Shown: positions 42,514 through 51,985, numbered from the stretch's first letter. The stretch is 64,000 nucleotides of DNA from Litorimonas sp964414555 (GCA_964414555.1 CAYPWW010000005.1:1-64000), one strand, 5' to 3'. Translations and numbers: made by a program. The notes: generated by a model from the sequence alone, not told the origin.

Positions 42514-43943
42514 GCGGCGTCAACTTCGTGGGTCATATCTGGCGCAGGCGCGTCAATCCCCATGAGGTTTTGGACCTGCGTACGGAACGCCTCGCCGCGC
42601 ACTTCGAAATTCTTGAACTGGTCGAAACTCGCACAAGCGGGTGAGAGCAGGACGATCGGATTTTCGACGCCGGATTCCAGCGCGTCTTTTGTGGCGCAGA
42701 GCACGGCCATTTCTAGCTTGCCCTTGTTTTGTGCCACGCCTGTAAAACTCTCGCCGAAATCCTCAGCTGCCTCTCCGATGAAATAGGCCTGACGGACGTT
42801 TCCGAACAGATCGGATAGCGGTTTGATCCCGCCCTCTTTCGGGACGCCGCCCGCGATCCAGAAAATATTTTGATAGCTTGCCAGCGCTTGCCGCGCCGCG
42901 TCGGCATTGGTCGCCTTGCTGTCATTGACGAAGCGAACATTGCGCAGCGTGCCAACGGTTTCCATGCGGTGCTCGAGGCCGGGGAAATCCAAAATCGCCG
43001 CACCGATCTCGCGGTGGTTCAGCCCGAGAGAAGACACAGCCGCATGGGCGGCGGCGGCGTTTTGCCAGTTATGTCGTCCCTCTAGGGCTTGCGCCTCGTT
43101 CAGATCACAGACCTCGACCGCCTTGCGCGACATTTTACAGAACAACTTACCCCCCAGAACTGACACGCCATGACCAAGTGAGCGCCGCGCCGAAATCGGC
43201 ACAATCCGGCGGCCATTGCTGACCTTCAGCTCTGTACAGAGGGCTTTACCATATTCATCATCCACACCGATAACGACGGTATCTGCAGAGGTCTGATTGG
43301 CAAAAATCGCTTGTTTCGCGCGACCATAATCTTCCAACGTGCCGTGACGATCCAGATGATCCGGCGAGAGATTGAGGAAAACGGCCGCATTGGCACGTAG
43401 GGAATGCGTGCGCTCTAACTGATAGCTAGACAGCTCGATCACGTAATAGGTACCCGCGTGCATCCGGTCGAGATCCAGCACACCGCGCCCGATATTCCCA
43501 CCGATCTGCGCGTCTTTCCCACAACTGCGAAGGATATGCCCGATCAAGGTCGTTGTCGTAGATTTGCCATTCGTACCAGTGATGGCGACAATTTTGGGTC
43601 GGTCCCGTTCGGGCCGTGCCGCGACTTCGCGCGCGAGGATTTCGATATCGCAGATGATCGGAACCTCTGCGGCAATCGCTTTCTTGGCGGACCAATGCGG
43701 TTTGGGCAGATGATGCGGCACGCCGGGTGAGAGGACAAAGTCATCCACCTGCGCCCAGTCTGCGCGCTTCAGGTTTTTCAGCGGCACACCCTGTTCCTGC
43801 GCGGCCTCGCGCGAGGCTTCATTATCATCCCATGCCCAGACGGTTGCGCCGCCCGCCACGAGGGAGAGCGCCGCCGTGACGCCTGTGCGCCCAAGGCCAA
43901 AGACCGCAACTGTGCGGTCCGCGAATGTCGTCGCTGCAATCAC
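42510..43943 (-). CDS. murD: UDP-N-acetylmuramoylalanine--D-glutamate ligase
   Basis: Adds D-glutamate to UDP-MurNAc-L-Ala. The 477-residue protein has VAVFGLGRTGVTAALSL, AITGTNGKSTTTTLIGHIL, NLSPDHLDRHG and VNDSKATNADAARQAL. The start is GTG at 43943, overlapping the mraY TGA (GTGA) and giving MIAATTFADRTVAVFG; an in-frame ATG 28 codons earlier lies inside mraY and would add unrelated sequence. Confidence 0.95.
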   Translation of the reverse strand: MIAATTFADRTVAVFGLGRTGVTAALSLVAGGATVWAWDDNEASREAAQEQGVPLKNLKRADWAQVDDFVLSPGVPHHLPKPHWSAKKAIAAEVPIICDIEILAREVAARPERDRPKIVAITGTNGKSTTTTLIGHILRSCGKDAQIGGNIGRGVLDLDRMHAGTYYVIELSSYQLERTHSLRANAAVFLNLSPDHLDRHGTLEDYGRAKQAIFANQTSADTVVIGVDDEYGKALCTELKVSNGRRIVPISARRSLGHGVSVLGGKLFCKMSRKAVEVCDLNEAQALEGRHNWQNAAAAHAAVSSLGLNHREIGAAILDFPGLEHRMETVGTLRNVRFVNDSKATNADAARQALASYQNIFWIAGGVPKEGGIKPLSDLFGNVRQAYFIGEAAEDFGESFTGVAQNKGKLEMAVLCATKDALESGVENPIVLLSPACASFDQFKNFEVRGEAFRTQVQNLMGIDAPAPDMTHEVDAA

Positions 43944-45034
43944 CGCAGCTTCAACGTGGACAGCCCGATCAGGGCGAGAACAATCGCGATGATCCAGAAG
44001 CGAATAACGATGGTCGGCTCCGCCCATCCCTTTTTCTCAAAATGATGGTGGATCGGCGCCATACGGAACACGCGCTTGCCGGTCAGTTTGAATGAGGCGA
44101 CTTGCACAATGACGGAGACAGCTTCCAAGACGAACAGCCCACCGATGATGGCCAGCACGATCTCATGCTTCGTGGCAACGGCAGTCACGCCCAGCGCCCC
44201 ACCCAAAGCGAGACTACCCGTGTCGCCCATAAAGATCATGGCGGGTGGTGCATTAAACCAGAGAAAACCCAGCGACGCGCCGATAATCGCGCCGAGGAAG
44301 ATCGTAATTTCCGCACTGCCCGGCACATAGGGAACGCCGAGGTAATCCGAGAACACGGCATTGCCGACGAGATAGGCAATAAACGCCAAGCTCATCGCCG
44401 CGATCATCACGGGAACAATCGCAAGGCCATCGAGGCCGTCTGTCAGGTTCACGGCATTGCCGGACCCGACGATCACGAGACAGCCAAAGGGAATGAAGAA
44501 CCACCCCAGATTAATAACATAATTTTTGAGCAGAGGTATTGCGAGACCCGTATCGAAATTATCCGCCTGCGGCATCGCTGTTGTCAGCAACCAAACCGCC
44601 GCCGCAGCGACGGCGAACTCTAGCAGAAGCCTCAGCTTTCCCGAAAAACCCTTATGCGACTGGCGCGAAACTTTCAGATAATCATCGTAAAATCCGATTG
44701 CGCCAAATCCGACTGTCACAAAGAACACTGCCCAGAGAAACGGGCTGTGGAGATTTCCCCAGAGCAAGGTCGAGATCACGACGGCCAGCAAGATCATCAA
44801 CCCGCCCATCGTGGGCGTGCCAGCTTTAGCAACAATATGGCTTTCGGGGCCGTCCTCTCGGATTGGCTGACCCTTGCCTTGACGCGCGCGAAGCCCTTCG
44901 ATCATCCGTCCACCAAAGAGGAAGAAGATCACGAGCGAGGTCATCAGCGCGCCGCCCACGCGGAAGGTGATGTAATTAAACAGGTTGAAAATCTGGAAGT
45001 CTTCACCCAGTGGCGCGAGCCATTCATAGAACAT
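43940..45034 (-). CDS. mraY: Phospho-MurNAc-pentapeptide translocase
   Basis: Integral membrane enzyme making lipid I from UDP-MurNAc-pentapeptide and undecaprenyl phosphate. The 364-residue protein has ten hydrophobic segments, TPTMGGLMILLAVVIST, GFYDDYLKVSRQSHKG, NAVNLTDGLDGLAIVP, GDTGSLALGGALG and the MAPIHHHFEKKGW motif. It overlaps murF by 11 bases and murD by four. Confidence 0.98.
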   Translation of the reverse strand: MFYEWLAPLGEDFQIFNLFNYITFRVGGALMTSLVIFFLFGGRMIEGLRARQGKGQPIREDGPESHIVAKAGTPTMGGLMILLAVVISTLLWGNLHSPFLWAVFFVTVGFGAIGFYDDYLKVSRQSHKGFSGKLRLLLEFAVAAAAVWLLTTAMPQADNFDTGLAIPLLKNYVINLGWFFIPFGCLVIVGSGNAVNLTDGLDGLAIVPVMIAAMSLAFIAYLVGNAVFSDYLGVPYVPGSAEITIFLGAIIGASLGFLWFNAPPAMIFMGDTGSLALGGALGVTAVATKHEIVLAIIGGLFVLEAVSVIVQVASFKLTGKRVFRMAPIHHHFEKKGWAEPTIVIRFWIIAIVLALIGLSTLKLR

Positions 45035-46397
45035 CCGATGTGCCCTCCCCGATCAATTGCTGGGCCGCTGCCCCCACGCCCGATGCGTTGGAGCCTTTGA
45101 CGAGCAATATATCCCCGTCGCGGAGTTCGCCTTTCAGTTTGGTTAACAGAGTGTTCGGCTTTGATGACCAACCGCCGCGCATGGGTTGTGGCATCGCGCC
45201 CATCAACATGCGCATACACTCGCCAGCAACGAAGACGCGCTCGAAGCCGGCTTCAACAAGCGGCTCTGCAAGTGCGCGATGTAAGTCCAACTCATCCGCA
45301 CCCAGCTCATACATATCGCCCAGCAGCGCGAGCTTTCGCCCCGGCTTTAGCGCGGCAGCGGAAATCGCAGCCCGCATAGAGGTCGGGTTCGCGTTATAGC
45401 TCTCATTGATCAGCGTGATGGTTTTACCCTCAAACTTTAGCTGATGCGTATCGCCGCGACCGGGGGCGGGCTGGACCTTGCGCAAAGCCATCGCGCATTT
45501 GCGCAGAGGCAGCTCCGCCGCATGAGCCACCGCGAGGCAGGCAGCCGCGTTCATAAACCAGTGCTCACCCGGCACCATCAGCGTTACATCAATTTGCTGC
45601 ATCCCAATCCGAAGACGAACATTACCGCCGCTCGCATGGGAGTTTGTCGAAACGATACAAACATCATCCGTATCCGAATGACCAAATGTTAGGACGCGCA
45701 GTTCCGCCGCATCGGCCTTGGCGCGAATACGCGGCGTGTAGGCATTGTCGCCATTCAGGATCAGGGTGTCCCCCGCCGCCATGCCGTCGATAATTTCGGC
45801 TTTCGCATCCGCAATGCCTTCGACATTTTCGAAATGCGCCAGATGCGCACCCGCAACATTATTGATGAGTGCGATCTGCGGCTTGGCGAGTTTGGACAAC
45901 CCCGACATCTCGCCCGTATGGTTCATACCCATTTCCAAAACGGCATAATCTGCATCCGCAGGCAGGGTCGAAAGCGTGATAGGCAAACCCAAGTGATTAT
46001 TGAATGATTTTAGAGATTTATGCGCTGAACCTAGCGCAGACAACATGACCGCCAGCGCGTCTTTCACAGACGTTTTTCCAACACTGCCCGTAACCCCAAT
46101 ACGCAAAGCCTTGCGGGTCGCGACAGCGTGAGCTCCCAGCGCCTCCAAAGCCTGCGCCGAATTAGATACGACGACAGCAGGAACTCCCTCTGGCGCCTTT
46201 TCACACAGCACACCAGAGGCGCCAGCTTTCATCGCCGCTTCGATAAAGTCATGTCCATCGCGCACATCTTTTATGGCCACAAAAAGATCGCCCGGCTGAA
46301 GCGTGCGCGTATCGATTGAGAGGCCAGAGACGGAAAAATCTGTCGTCACCTTGCCGTCGGTTGCTGTCGCAATCTCTGAGGAAGTCCAGAGGCTCAT
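45024..46397 (-). CDS. murF: UDP-MurNAc-tripeptide--D-Ala-D-Ala ligase
   Basis: Adds D-Ala-D-Ala to complete the stem peptide. The 457-residue Mur ligase has the FVAIKDVRDGHDFI N-domain, the ATP loop GVTGSVGKTSVKDALAVML, NNHLGLPITLST, NNVAGAHLAHF and INESYNANPTSMRAAI. Four-base overlap with murE upstream, 11-base overlap with mraY downstream. Confidence 0.97.
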   Translation of the reverse strand: MSLWTSSEIATATDGKVTTDFSVSGLSIDTRTLQPGDLFVAIKDVRDGHDFIEAAMKAGASGVLCEKAPEGVPAVVVSNSAQALEALGAHAVATRKALRIGVTGSVGKTSVKDALAVMLSALGSAHKSLKSFNNHLGLPITLSTLPADADYAVLEMGMNHTGEMSGLSKLAKPQIALINNVAGAHLAHFENVEGIADAKAEIIDGMAAGDTLILNGDNAYTPRIRAKADAAELRVLTFGHSDTDDVCIVSTNSHASGGNVRLRIGMQQIDVTLMVPGEHWFMNAAACLAVAHAAELPLRKCAMALRKVQPAPGRGDTHQLKFEGKTITLINESYNANPTSMRAAISAAALKPGRKLALLGDMYELGADELDLHRALAEPLVEAGFERVFVAGECMRMLMGAMPQPMRGGWSSKPNTLLTKLKGELRDGDILLVKGSNASGVGAAAQQLIGEGTSDVL

Positions 46398-47809
46398 CCG
46401 AGGATCTCCCGCGCGACAGCGACGTCTGAGAATGGGATAACTTCTTTGCCAACAATCTGACCCTGCTCATGGCCTTTGCCCGCGATGACGAGGCAATCTT
46501 TTGACCCCAAGCGCGAAATACCTTCCGCGATAGCGGCACGACGATCGCCAATTTCCAAAGCATCGGGACAGCCTTTCAGCACCGCCTTGCGAATGGCGGC
46601 GGCGTCTTCCGTGCGCGGATTGTCATCCGTTACAATCACCTGCTCGGCGAGCTTGGCTGCCACCGCACCCATCTTCGGACGCTTGTCCGGATCGCGGTCC
46701 CCGCCACAACCAAAGACAATAATAATCTCGCCCATCGTATGCGGCCGGACCGAGCGTAGCAGCTTGTCCAAGCCGTCTTCTGTGTGCGCGAAGTCGACAT
46801 AGACCGGCGCGCCATTTTTCGTGCCCGCGCGCTCCAGCCGTCCCGCCACGCCGTGCAGATGCTCCAGCGCCTCAATCGCTTTGTTCTTGTTCACACCCGT
46901 TTTCAGCGCGAGACCCAGCGCGGCGACAGCGTTCAACGCTTGAAACTCACCCGCCAGCGGGAGGTCCACTTTGCGCCGCTCGCCATGGACGACCAGCGTG
47001 AGAGTCTGGCCACTTGCATGGGGCATGACTTCATCAATCCGAATATCCGCGCCCGTCCAGCCGACTTGCAGCACATCTTGCCCTAGTCCCTGACAGACCT
47101 CGACGAGGTGCTGGCCGTATTTATCATTCGTATTGATCACGACCGGTGCGCCGCGCGGCGTCAGATCGATGAAGAGCCGAGCTTTCGCCTCGAAATAATC
47201 GCGCATTGTTGGGTGATAGTCGAAGTGATCCTGGGTCAGATTGGAAAAGCCCGAGGCCGCGATCTCGACCGCGTCCATGCGATATTGCTTCAACCCATGA
47301 GAGCTCGCTTCCATCGCGGCATGGGTCACCCCCTCTTTCGCCAACGCTGAAAGCGTTTGATGCAACGCCACCGCATCCGGCGTCGTATGTGTCATCGGTT
47401 TATAGCCCGCATTAGATGTCGCGCCGAGCGTCCCGAAACACGCCGCGTTCAAACCGGCATGCGCCCAAATCTGGCGCAGAAACTCCACCGTGGAGGACTT
47501 TCCATTCGTGCCCGTCATCGCAACGAGTGTCCTCGGCTGTCCCGGATAGAGCTTGGCCGCCGTCTGCGCATAGATCAGTCGCGGGTTCGTATCAGCAATC
47601 ACAGGCACGTCTGCACTTACGTCGGGCATCGAGATTACGGCAACGGCTCCCGCTTTCACAGCTTGCGGAATGAAATCGCGCCCATCCATCGCTGTACCCG
47701 GTAAGGCAGCAAAAACGATACCGGGCGTGACCTGACGACTATCCGCCGTCAGCCCTGTGACGGGCGCGTCATTGTCCAACCCAAAGAGACTCCGCAAGGT
47801 GTGGCTCAT
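46394..47809 (-). CDS. murE: UDP-MurNAc-L-Ala-D-Glu--2,6-diaminopimelate ligase
   Basis: Adds meso-diaminopimelate to the stem peptide. The 471-residue protein has GLTADSRQVTPGIVFAALPG, AMTGTNGKSSTVEFLRQIW, NLTQDHFDYH and DDNPRTEDAAAIRK; the DNPR motif is the DAP-specific form. The ATG at 47809 overlaps the ftsI stop (ATGA); a 34-residue upstream in-frame extension lies inside ftsI and is rejected. Confidence 0.97.
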   Translation of the reverse strand: MSHTLRSLFGLDNDAPVTGLTADSRQVTPGIVFAALPGTAMDGRDFIPQAVKAGAVAVISMPDVSADVPVIADTNPRLIYAQTAAKLYPGQPRTLVAMTGTNGKSSTVEFLRQIWAHAGLNAACFGTLGATSNAGYKPMTHTTPDAVALHQTLSALAKEGVTHAAMEASSHGLKQYRMDAVEIAASGFSNLTQDHFDYHPTMRDYFEAKARLFIDLTPRGAPVVINTNDKYGQHLVEVCQGLGQDVLQVGWTGADIRIDEVMPHASGQTLTLVVHGERRKVDLPLAGEFQALNAVAALGLALKTGVNKNKAIEALEHLHGVAGRLERAGTKNGAPVYVDFAHTEDGLDKLLRSVRPHTMGEIIIVFGCGGDRDPDKRPKMGAVAAKLAEQVIVTDDNPRTEDAAAIRKAVLKGCPDALEIGDRRAAIAEGISRLGSKDCLVIAGKGHEQGQIVGKEVIPFSDVAVAREILG

Positions 47810-49467
47810 GGCTGGGTCTCCAAGGCAGCTTGTTGCGACGTGTCCCGCGCCCCCGGCAGGATCGGACCGATGCGGCGGATCACCTGCCCTGCGACGGGCG
47901 CGGCATTCCACCCTGCGGTGGCATAGCCGTAAGTCCCCTCAATCGCTTTGGGCTCGTCCAGCGTGACGATCATGGCATAGCGGGGTTCGGAATGCGGGAA
48001 GGCTGCGATAAAACTTGTGACAAGGCGCTTGCGGTCATAGCCGCCCGTCGCCGAAGGTTTCTCAGCCGTGCCGGTTTTCCCCATAACGCCATAACCCGGA
48101 ATGTCGGCTTTGCGGCCCGTGCCGTCGGTGACGACGTAGCGCATCATATCGGTGATATCTTGGCTGACCTGGGAGCTGAACACGCGCCGCCCTGTCGCGG
48201 GATTGGCGACTGATACGCGGCGGACTGTTGGATTAACGTAAACACCATCGTTCAACATGCCGCCAATCGCTGCCGTCAACGCCAACGGCGTCACCGCGAG
48301 GCCATGCCCGTAAGAGACTGTCACTGTTGCCATTTCACCCCAGCGCCGCTGGACCTGTGGCTTGGCACTTTCTGCCAGCTCATAATCCACCCGGTCGAGC
48401 AGACCCAACCCACGCAAGTGATGCTGCTGCCGCTTTGCACCAATACGCTGGGCAATCATCGCCGTGCCGCGGTTTGAGCTTTCTGCCAAGACGCCACGCA
48501 TATTCAACGGAACTTCTGACGGGTGATCGTCACGAATATATTTTCCCAGAACATTATAGGGCTTTTGCACGTCGAACAGCTCCACTTGATCGGCCACCCC
48601 GTCCTCGAGCGCCATGGCCATGGTCAGGGGTTTGAACACACTGCCCAAGTCATAGGTGGACATTGCGGCGTGATTGAAGCGCGTTTCGGGCAATGATGCG
48701 CCCGGATCATTGGGATTGTAATTCGGCACAGACGCCAGCGCGATCAGCTCGCCCGTGCGGATATCCATGACAACACCAGACGCATCCAGCGCGTCGAATT
48801 TTTCGCGCGCCTTGGCGAGCTCATCCATCAGCGCGAACTGCACCCGCAGATCAACGGAAAGCGCGATGGACGGCGCGTTCTCTTGCTGCAAATCTGCATC
48901 AAAGGCCCGCTCTGCCCCCGCAACACCCTGCATATCAACATCGGTAAATCCGACGAGGTGCGAGGCGAGGTTTTCGCGCGGATAGACCCGCTTAGGCTCT
49001 TTGCGAAAGGCGAGCCCTGGCAGGCCCAGATCAAAAACGGCTTGGCGTTCTTTTGGTGTCAGACCGCGTTCCAGCCAAACAAAGCTCCGGTCCCGTGAGA
49101 GCTTTTCCGTCAATACACGCCGATCCAGCGGACGGATCGCGGCGAGCTTGGCCGCTGTCTCTTGCGGGTTCCAGACGCGGCGAGGTTCGGCGTAGAGCGA
49201 GTATGTCTCGAGCGTCGTCGCCAGCAATTCACCGTGCCGATCCGTCATATCCGCCCGCGTTGCGACAATCGCTTTCGGCAGATCCCGCGCATGCGCTCCG
49301 GGGGAGAGTAGCGAAACTTCTGCAAGGCGAAGCACCGCGATCATCAGCATAAACAGGAACGCCACGACGCCGATGCGAATACGGATACGCCCCTCGGATA
49401 CCGCGCGATATTCCTCATCCGCGAGGGTGAGCGTCTGCGTGTCGGTATAGGCAGGATGCTGGCTCAT
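47806..49467 (-). CDS. ftsI: Septal transpeptidase FtsI (PBP3)
   Basis: Penicillin-binding protein that crosslinks septal peptidoglycan with FtsW. The 553-residue product has a short cytoplasmic part, one membrane helix (about 31-55), a dimerization/pedestal domain (about 65-200) and the transpeptidase domain. Active-site motifs are S276-V-F-K279, S330-S-N332 and K464-T-G466. It overlaps ftsL and murE by four bases each. Confidence 0.97.
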   Translation of the reverse strand: MSQHPAYTDTQTLTLADEEYRAVSEGRIRIRIGVVAFLFMLMIAVLRLAEVSLLSPGAHARDLPKAIVATRADMTDRHGELLATTLETYSLYAEPRRVWNPQETAAKLAAIRPLDRRVLTEKLSRDRSFVWLERGLTPKERQAVFDLGLPGLAFRKEPKRVYPRENLASHLVGFTDVDMQGVAGAERAFDADLQQENAPSIALSVDLRVQFALMDELAKAREKFDALDASGVVMDIRTGELIALASVPNYNPNDPGASLPETRFNHAAMSTYDLGSVFKPLTMAMALEDGVADQVELFDVQKPYNVLGKYIRDDHPSEVPLNMRGVLAESSNRGTAMIAQRIGAKRQQHHLRGLGLLDRVDYELAESAKPQVQRRWGEMATVTVSYGHGLAVTPLALTAAIGGMLNDGVYVNPTVRRVSVANPATGRRVFSSQVSQDITDMMRYVVTDGTGRKADIPGYGVMGKTGTAEKPSATGGYDRKRLVTSFIAAFPHSEPRYAMIVTLDEPKAIEGTYGYATAGWNAAPVAGQVIRRIGPILPGARDTSQQAALETQP

Positions 49468-49808
49468 GGTGACTGCGCCTCCACCTCTGACGTCAGCGGA
49501 AAGCGCTTTGCGATCTCGTCCACGGTCGCCTCACGCTCCGGCGGGGTCGGCGTCAGGGTCAAATGCGTCTCGGCCAGCTCAGACAGGCGCGAAGGATTAT
49601 CGAGATAGGCGCGCTCCGCCCGCAACACGCGAATGGCAGCATCTTCCGCCGCAATCGCCGTGCGCAAATCACGAACATCACGTTTGGCCGATTGCGCATG
49701 CGTCTTCACGAAATAGAGCGTCACGGTCAGCGCGACCCCGACGAGAAATAGGATAAACCAAGATACGCGACGGGCCGCGCGGGCTTGAGCAGAGAGACGC
49801 AAGCTCAT
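49464..49808 (-). CDS. ftsL: Cell division protein FtsL
   Basis: Small bitopic divisome protein of 114 residues: a basic N-terminus, one membrane helix (about 16-36, WFILFLVGVALTVTLYFV), then a coiled-coil periplasmic region (about 38-90, with RTAIAAEDAAIRVLRAERAYL). Sequence is poorly conserved in the family; identity rests on topology and position between rsmH and ftsI. Confidence 0.9.
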   Translation of the reverse strand: MSLRLSAQARAARRVSWFILFLVGVALTVTLYFVKTHAQSAKRDVRDLRTAIAAEDAAIRVLRAERAYLDNPSRLSELAETHLTLTPTPPEREATVDEIAKRFPLTSEVEAQSP

Positions 49809-50788
49809 AGTCGCGCCTCCAGCTCTGCCAGTGAGATTACATCAGGTAGCAGGCGATCATCCGCTGGAAATGGCGCCGCAGCCGTTCGGACAGCCAAGCG
49901 TAATTTCGCTGAGCGCGAGCGGGCATTCTCTGCGACTTCGGTCTTGGACGGCTTGGTCACGCTGCGTTGCGGCAGATCGAAACTCGCGGCCGGACCTGTG
50001 TTTTCTACGGCTGGCGCATAGCGGGACCCGCCCTGCACCTCGCCCGCGCGACGGCGGAAAAATTGCTTCACGATCCGGTCTTCGAGCGAATGAAACGTGA
50101 CAACAACCAAACGACCGCCGGGCTTCAACAGGTTTTCCGCCGCGCAAAGTCCGCGATATAACTCGCCCAATTCATCATTGATGAAAATACGTAGCGCTTG
50201 GAATGCGCGCGTCGCAGGGTGCGTCTTGCCCCGTCGCCCGAGCGCGGATTCGAGGATGTCGGCCAGCTGCGCCGTTGTGACGATATCGCCCTGCTCTCGC
50301 GCAGAGACGATGCAATTCGCGACATGGCGGGCGCGTTTCTCTTCGCCGTAAACTTGGAAGATACGCGTCAGCTCTTCGACGGAGAGTTGCGTGACAGCGT
50401 CCCGCGCCGTGGGGCCTGCGCCCACATCCATACGCATATCCAGCGGACCTTCGCGCATGAAGGAAAAGCCGCGCGCGGCCTGATCCAATTGCATGGACGA
50501 CACGCCGATATCGAGAACCACCGCATCGACAGGCTCGAGGCCGAGCTGGTCCATTTTGGAAAACGGCGTTTGGATCAATCGGAAACGATCTGGATAATCT
50601 GCCGCTAAAACCTCGGCGCGTGGGAGAACGGTCTCGTCGCGGTCTAACCCGATGACTTTACCGTCAGCTGCTTTGAGGATCGCCTCAGTGTAGCCGCCGT
50701 TGCCGAACGTCCCATCCACACACGTCTGTCCGTCTTGCAGATCGAGCGCGCGCAGCACTTCTGGCAGCATGACGGGATAATGCTTCAT
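49805..50788 (-). CDS. rsmH: 16S rRNA (cytosine(1402)-N4)-methyltransferase
   Basis: Methylates C1402 in the ribosomal decoding centre. The 327-residue protein has the start HYPVMLPEVLRAL, motif I VDGTFGNGGYTEAIL, GLDRDE, VVLDIGVSSMQLDQAARGFSF (in two adjoining motifs), the family's helical insertion and VVVTFHSLEDRIVKQFFRR. It overlaps mraZ and ftsL by four bases each. Confidence 0.97.
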   Translation of the reverse strand: MKHYPVMLPEVLRALDLQDGQTCVDGTFGNGGYTEAILKAADGKVIGLDRDETVLPRAEVLAADYPDRFRLIQTPFSKMDQLGLEPVDAVVLDIGVSSMQLDQAARGFSFMREGPLDMRMDVGAGPTARDAVTQLSVEELTRIFQVYGEEKRARHVANCIVSAREQGDIVTTAQLADILESALGRRGKTHPATRAFQALRIFINDELGELYRGLCAAENLLKPGGRLVVVTFHSLEDRIVKQFFRRRAGEVQGGSRYAPAVENTGPAASFDLPQRSVTKPSKTEVAENARSRSAKLRLAVRTAAAPFPADDRLLPDVISLAELEARL

Positions 50789-51225
50789 GACGGCTTCATG
50801 CGGTGACGGTTGGCGCGTGCAGTTTCGCGTAACACTTCACGGCGCGCAGCATGTGCATCCGCGTCCCAGATTTCGAACTTTCGGCCACGCCCCACGAAGG
50901 TGACCTTTTTGTCCAGCACTGCAAATTCGCGCAGATACGCTGGTAGGACGATGCGCCCCGTGGAATCGAACCCCAGCTTTTCGCTCTCTCCGAAAATCAC
51001 GAGCTCCAACGCCTCGCGCCCTTCGTCATAGGCATCCAGCCCGTCGAGCATGTCTTGGTAATAGGCCAGCAGCGAGAGGTCGCCGCCCTCCAGATACGTG
51101 CCGTCGAGACTCGGCCAAACAACGATGCCTTCAAAGCCCGCAGCCTCGCACGTCGCACGGAACCCGGCCGGGACAGAAACCCGCCCCTTTCGGTCGAGTG
51201 CGTTTGTGCTGTTGCCCAAAAACAT
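50785..51225 (-). CDS. mraZ: Transcriptional regulator MraZ
   Basis: AbrB-fold DNA-binding protein that controls its own dcw operon. The 146-residue product has two MraZ repeats: MFLGNSTNALDRKGRVSVPAGFR (first 23 residues) and the second around GFDSTGRIVLPAYLREFAVL (about 82-101), each with the D/S-xx-GR-hh-hP signature. Ribosome site GAGGGA lies about nine bases before the ATG. Its likely operator, three TGGGA units at 51300-51324, is 75-100 bases upstream. Confidence 0.96.
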   Translation of the reverse strand: MFLGNSTNALDRKGRVSVPAGFRATCEAAGFEGIVVWPSLDGTYLEGGDLSLLAYYQDMLDGLDAYDEGREALELVIFGESEKLGFDSTGRIVLPAYLREFAVLDKKVTFVGRGRKFEIWDADAHAARREVLRETARANRHRMKPS

Positions 51226-51299
51226 CTGCGCGATCCCTCGTCTATGACCTCGGCGCGAGCTTGCACCAATGGACCCTCACCCTGCATGGCGGTCCATTG

Positions 51300-51324
51300 T
51301 GGGATAGTATGGGATTTTATGGGA
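51300..51324. promoter_or_regulatory. MraZ operator: three TGGGA repeats, 10-base period
   Basis: TGGGA occurs at 51300-51304, 51310-51314 and 51320-51324 on the plus strand, each pair separated by exactly five bases. E. coli MraZ is known to bind TGGGN direct repeats with five-base spacers upstream of mraZ. Here the repeats read TCCCA on the coding strand. A TACTAT (-10-like, minus strand) at 51304-51309 falls inside them, so a proximal promoter may be covered. Confidence 0.8.
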
Positions 51325-51409
51325 CACAATGCCATATGAAATGTTCTGTTAACCCTATTTTGACTTGTCCCCATTCGCCCAAATACGTGTGAATAAGTCC
51401 TCATCTCTC

Positions 51410-51440
51410 ATTAGAATCAGTCGGTTAAACTGTGGTTAAC
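51410..51440 (-). promoter_or_regulatory. Candidate dcw promoter: CtrA box over -35, GANTC over -10
   Basis: TTAA-ACTGTGG-TTAAC (51425-51440) is a perfect CtrA box; the end also reads TTAACCAT. On the minus strand a -10 TCTAAT (51410-51415) follows nine bases after it, placing the box over the -35 region, as in CtrA-activated promoters. GAATC (51414-51418), a CcrM GANTC site, overlaps the -10. Transcription would begin near 51403, about 180 bases before mraZ. Confidence 0.65.
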
Positions 51441-51473
51441 CATAACGCTGAGCGCAGGATGAAAGGAAAAAAT

Positions 51474-51832
51474 GTCAGGAGGCCTGTAAGCCGGGTTCTG
51501 TCCCCTCTTGCGAGAGTGACGATCATTCATCTGGGGCGCGCCTTGCGACGTGCCTCTTGCAACCAACCCGGACCCCGACGGCGTGACCCGCCATGTGGTG
51601 TCCCTATTTGGTCTTGCTCCGGATGGGGTTTACCGTGACGGGCGACGTTACCGACGCCCCGGTGCGCTCTTACCGCACCCTTTCAGCTTTTCCTGACGCG
51701 AGGTCAGGTAGTCTTCTTTCTGTGGCACTGTCCCTGAGATTGCTCTCGCCGGGGGTTACCCGGCATCCTGTACACGCTGGAGCCCGGACTTTCCTCGAGC
51801 GAAATCGCCCGCGACCGTCCAGCCTCCTGACG
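51474..51832 (-). ncRNA. rnpB: RNase P RNA, bacterial type A
   Basis: Catalytic RNA that removes tRNA 5' leaders. Read on the minus strand it has the 5' universal segment GAGGAAAGTCCGGGCTCC (near 51800-51780), CAGGGTGCC-type and ACAGAAA elements, GAGCAAGACCAAATAGGG in the middle, and the 3' end GGCTTACAGGCCTCCTGAC. Helix P1 closes perfectly: GTCAGGAGGC at 51822-51831 pairs with GCCTCCTGAC at 51474-51483. A T-rich run follows the 3' end (about 51467-51473). Length about 359 bases. No protein frame across it should be annotated. Confidence 0.95.
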
Positions 51833-51838
51833 GATGGG

Positions 51839-51868
51839 CTTAGACATGGGAAAAGCGGGGGCTGTCAA
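51839..51868 (-). promoter_or_regulatory. Promoter of rnpB
   Basis: Minus-strand TTGACA (51863-51868), 18-base spacer, TCTAAG (51839-51844), and a predicted start near 51832, exactly where helix P1 begins. Confidence 0.7.
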
Positions 51869-51985
51869 GACACAGCGGAGGCTTTCGCTATTGCAGTCAC
51901 AGGCAACGCCGGACAAGGATAGCTGCGTGAAACAGCGATACACAGCGCAGACAAGACCCGCCTCGGATACCGTCGAGCGGCTTCG

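Noticed and set aside
51593..51922. 109-codon plus-strand frame
   Set aside because: It crosses the RNase P RNA gene, whose helix P1 and conserved segments are clear on the other strand.
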